A DNA stretch of 33,198 nt from UBA826 sp045564655. Lineage in GTDB: Bacteria; Chloroflexota; Dehalococcoidia; Lucifugimonadales; UBA826. Below, piece by piece: positions 31,040 to 33,198 of this stretch. The stretch's first letter is position 1, and every line of letters starts with the position of its first letter. The stretch lies in contig JBJLGX010000026.1 of assembly GCA_045564655.1 (NCBI GenBank), positions 1 through 33,198 of the forward strand, read 5' to 3'. The position numbers were made by a program, and so were the translations under genes. The notes below the pieces were generated by a model that was not told the DNA's origin, ran no database searches, and worked only from the letters and a program-made list of their open reading frames with translations.

Positions 31040-32122
31040 TTATATTATTCTGTCTTTAGATTTGTTAACCCATGAACTCATCTCATGTGGTATATTTACC
31101 GGATCACTTTCTATAATATGATTTTTTGTTATTTCCTTAAATGATCGTATCCCAAGAAGACCCATAGATACTCTGATTTCGTCCTCTAATATTTCTAGAA
31201 CTCTAATTAATCCATTTAGGCCACCTGCAGCTAATCCCCAGCCTTGCATCTTACCTATTGCAACGACATCTACTCCCATTGCAATAGCTTTTACAACATC
31301 ACTACCTCGTTGTATTCCACCATCTAAAATTATACTTGCCTTCTTATTAGCGGCATCAACAACTTCTGGAAGTATATCTAATGTACCTCTACCGTAATCT
31401 AATTGTCGTCCTCCATGATTTGATACCCAAATAGTGTCGATCTTATGTTCAACAGCTATTAAAGCATCTTCTGATGTAGCAATTCCTTTCAACATTAATG
31501 GAAGTGAAGTAAAAGATTTTATTTTGTCAATAATTTCCCAAGTTAGTGACGCACGCCATTTTGGGTCTGGAGGATTTCTTTGTGAGACTGGAGTCCAATT
31601 GCTTAGCATTGGTCTTTCGCGTCGGCTATAAACTGCAGTATCAACTGTTATGCATAATGATTTATACCCAGATTTTTCAACTCTTTCGATTATTGATTTT
31701 ATCCAATCCCAATCGCCATCAACATACAATTGAAATATTTTTGGTGCTGGATAAGATGCCATTGTTTCTTCAAGGGAAGGCAAAGTCACAGAGCTTATAA
31801 CTGGCATAATCCCAAATTCTCCAGCCGCTTTCGCGACTGTAGCCCCACCTTCTGGTTCAAATACTTGAAGAGATCCAATTGGAGCTAACAATACAGGGAT
31901 ACGAATAGATTCCCCAATAAAAGTAGTATAGGTATCTATTTTTGTTACGTCAGTAAGTACTCTAGGTCTAAAAGCTACTTTATCAAATGCTAATCTGTTT
32001 CGACGCTGTGTTGTCTCTGATTCTGAAGCGCCAACTAAATAATCCCATGGACCTTGTGCTAAATTCTGTTTAGCCCGCTCAACAATTTGATCATTAGTTA
32101 AATATTGAGAAAAATCTTTCAT
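31040..32122 (-). CDS. FMN-dependent alpha-hydroxy-acid oxidase/dehydrogenase
   Basis: A 360-residue TIM-barrel flavoprotein of the glycolate oxidase, lactate oxidase and lactate monooxygenase family, oxidising 2-hydroxy acids to 2-oxo acids. Catalytic positions are kept: Tyr28, Tyr133 in QLYV, Asp161 in TVDT, Arg168, the flavin-binding Lys212, and His236 and Arg239 in SNHGGRQLD. In the C-terminal flavin-phosphate motif the usual IGRP reads IGKM (before QGWGLAAGG), a conservative Arg to Lys change. Substrate and electron acceptor cannot be told from sequence. It is a single gene, divergent from the hemerythrin-like pair across a 158-base gap with inverted repeats. Confidence 0.9.
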   Translation of the reverse strand: MKDFSQYLTNDQIVERAKQNLAQGPWDYLVGASESETTQRRNRLAFDKVAFRPRVLTDVTKIDTYTTFIGESIRIPVLLAPIGSLQVFEPEGGATVAKAAGEFGIMPVISSVTLPSLEETMASYPAPKIFQLYVDGDWDWIKSIIERVEKSGYKSLCITVDTAVYSRRERPMLSNWTPVSQRNPPDPKWRASLTWEIIDKIKSFTSLPLMLKGIATSEDALIAVEHKIDTIWVSNHGGRQLDYGRGTLDILPEVVDAANKKASIILDGGIQRGSDVVKAIAMGVDVVAIGKMQGWGLAAGGLNGLIRVLEILEDEIRVSMGLLGIRSFKEITKNHIIESDPVNIPHEMSSWVNKSKDRII

Positions 32123-32157
32123 TCTGAAATCAATCCTTTTCTTTAGAAACTATTAAA

Positions 32158-32205
32158 ATGCACATTCGTATACTATTTTGACAGATTATCAAAATCTTAT
32201 GTGCA
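32158..32205. repeat. Nested inverted repeats between divergent genes, candidate operator
   Basis: The inner perfect repeat is ATTTTGA (32175-32181), seven bases, TCAAAAT (32189-32195), a 21-base operator-sized palindrome. The outer repeat is TGCACAT (32159-32165) with ATGTGCA (32199-32205). A TTGACA that could be a -35 box (32178-32183) lies in the inner left arm. The site sits 36 bases upstream of the oxidase start and 75 bases upstream of the plus-strand pair. The rest of the 32123-32280 gap is A+T-rich, with TATATA-like boxes near 32250. Confidence 0.5.
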
Positions 32206-32280
32206 GTTCAATTTATCTATAGTGATATATCAAGCTAGGTGTATTAAAATTATATATACATAAGAAAACAGGAATATTTA

Positions 32281-32796
32281 ATGGATTGCGCATTAATACT
32301 TATATCAAAATCAATGCAATCAAATTTAACATTTATAGAAAAAGATCTATATCAAGTTGGAATATCACAAAGCATGAATGGTATTGAGAATCACTTAACA
32401 AAATGGGTTCAAGCATTTGCCAGCTATGCTGAAGCAGAAGATTCACATATAAAAACAATGACAGACGGATCAATGATATTGAATACTGAAGCTCAATCTA
32501 CAATTGACTTGATGGTTTTCTTGTCTAAAATCCAAGAAAATGTAATGGATAAAGTTTCGGAAACAATGAATGTGATTTACGATGAAATTGAAGGAGGGAT
32601 TTTAATTCCTCGTGTCAGAAATCATATAATTCGTGAACTTACTTCTCTGTTGGTTACATTTTGCGATTATTCCGAAATTGTTGAGTCGATTTCAGAATGC
32701 TCTAATATAGGCAAGTGTTACGATAAATTTTTAGGCGATTCTTCAGATGAAACGATTTGGTTAAATACTTGGATTAATGAAAATTCAATTGAATAG
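32281..32796 (+). CDS. Helical protein, apparent paralogue of the next hemerythrin-like gene without its His ligands
   Basis: A 171-residue, all-helical soluble protein with no family I recognise directly. The segment LTKWVQAFASYAEAED (39-54) lines up without gaps with LSEWLDHIYYHTDTED in the next gene product: Trp42 with Trp55, Glu53-Asp54 with Glu66-Asp67. The two histidines of the neighbour (58, 62) are Ala45 and Tyr49 here, so the metal site would be lost. The C-terminal half has three cysteines (near 127, 139 and 144). A weak AGGA lies eight bases before the ATG. It is followed after eight bases by the hemerythrin-like gene. Paralogy rests on one short segment and is inference. Confidence 0.65.
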   Translation: MDCALILISKSMQSNLTFIEKDLYQVGISQSMNGIENHLTKWVQAFASYAEAEDSHIKTMTDGSMILNTEAQSTIDLMVFLSKIQENVMDKVSETMNVIYDEIEGGILIPRVRNHIIRELTSLLVTFCDYSEIVESISECSNIGKCYDKFLGDSSDETIWLNTWINENSIE

Positions 32797-32804
32797 GAGA
32801 TTAT

Positions 32805-33198
32805 ATGCCAGGATTTTTAGATGATATATTTGAATTAGAACACCCTATAGATGTGATGTATCTAATGCACAAAGTTTATATGCGCCATTCTGAAGAAGTT
32901 GAATCTCTCAGTAAAGCATCTGAAAAAGAAGGTGATTTAGACATATTAGCAACACAACTTTCAGAATGGCTTGATCACATTTACTATCACACGGATACAG
33001 AAGATTTATATATGACTGGTCCTTTAAAAGACAAAGAATTACATGATGGGAGAATGCCACTTAAAGAAAATGTTTTAGAGCATGATGTTATTAGAGACTC
33101 AGGTAAAATAGCATCTGATAGCATTTCTAATATTGCTACCGTGTCTCCTGTTTCGTACTTCTCAATTAAAGAACTTTTATCTATGGAAGAGGAAAATC
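32805..33198 (+). CDS. Hemerythrin-like (HHE) protein, 3' end cut by window edge
   Basis: An open frame of 131 codons from the ATG at 32805, with AGGAGA four bases upstream, runs off the right edge. The protein is helical. His22 and His28 lie in the first helix and the second carries WLDHIYYHTDTEDLYM with His58, His62 and Glu66. His93 in LEHDVI is a candidate from a later helix. This is the H...HxxxH-xxxE pattern of hemerythrin/HHE cation-binding domains, which bind a di-iron centre and oxygen or act in redox sensing. The domain identity is inferred from spacing and is not certain. It is co-transcribed with the preceding gene, eight bases upstream. Confidence 0.6.
   Translation, partial: MPGFLDDIFELEHPIDVMYLMHKVYMRHSEEVESLSKASEKEGDLDILATQLSEWLDHIYYHTDTEDLYMTGPLKDKELHDGRMPLKENVLEHDVIRDSGKIASDSISNIATVSPVSYFSIKELLSMEEEN

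Noticed and set aside
1..33198. CRISPR arrays, insertion sequences, prophage, toxin-antitoxin or defence genes
   Set aside because: No spaced direct repeats, transposase, integrase or known defence domains were seen.

Overview
The window is about one third G+C and gene-dense. It reads as a chromosomal segment of a streamlined, probably marine bacterium of the Chloroflexota (Dehalococcoidia, SAR202-like). That assignment is inference. It rests on a large SRP RNA with an Alu domain, a relative of a small DUF5679-type protein, an AcoX-type kinase, an LRR protein with the internalin-like N-cap, an FMN-dependent hydroxy-acid oxidase, and the low G+C. I see no phage, insertion sequence, integrase, CRISPR array or plasmid function. 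No stretch over 300 bases lacks a gene.

Layout. Positions 1-2466 (minus strand) hold a DCC thioredoxin-like protein, a CvpA-like membrane protein, a ROK fructokinase and a putative lipoprotein cut by the left edge. Positions 2538-5279 hold a TauE/SafE permease, an LRR protein, a MaoC-like dehydratase, tRNA-Leu(UAG) and a cysteine-free DUF5679-like miniprotein. Positions 5405-9611 (plus) hold the SRP RNA, then rsmA, ispE, a membrane protein and a PHP phosphoesterase as a tight cluster, then an MgtE Mg2+ channel without its N domain. Positions 16789 down to 9612 (minus) form a likely operon: pheS-pheT-moeA-unknown-ilvE-membrane protein-PAP2. Positions 16927-21594 hold an MscS channel facing an OGG-type glycosylase and a DinG-like helicase. 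Positions 21698-24770 are argH-rpe-tsaD with short overlaps. Positions 24767-30951 hold a membrane protein, a methyltransferase, a TPR protein, an AcoX-type kinase, nth, argC, a six-helix membrane protein, tRNA-Glu(UUC) and a TPR protein starting just after that tRNA. Positions 31040-33198 hold an FMN hydroxy-acid oxidase divergent from a two-gene unit at the right edge.

Most genes are housekeeping: translation (pheST, rsmA, tsaD, tRNAs, SRP RNA), isoprenoids (ispE), Arg and branched-chain amino acids, molybdenum cofactor, base excision repair and ion homeostasis. Convergent genes abut or overlap by up to 20 bases, leaving no room for ordinary terminators.

The least ordinary parts are the following. 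The right-edge pair consists of a hemerythrin-like protein and an adjacent apparent paralogue that has lost the matching metal-ligand histidines, preceded by nested inverted repeats. The DUF5679-like protein has lost all its cysteines. The N-terminus of the DinG-like helicase looks like an eroded exonuclease. There are several non-standard starts, including a possible ATT start and genes that may be leaderless.
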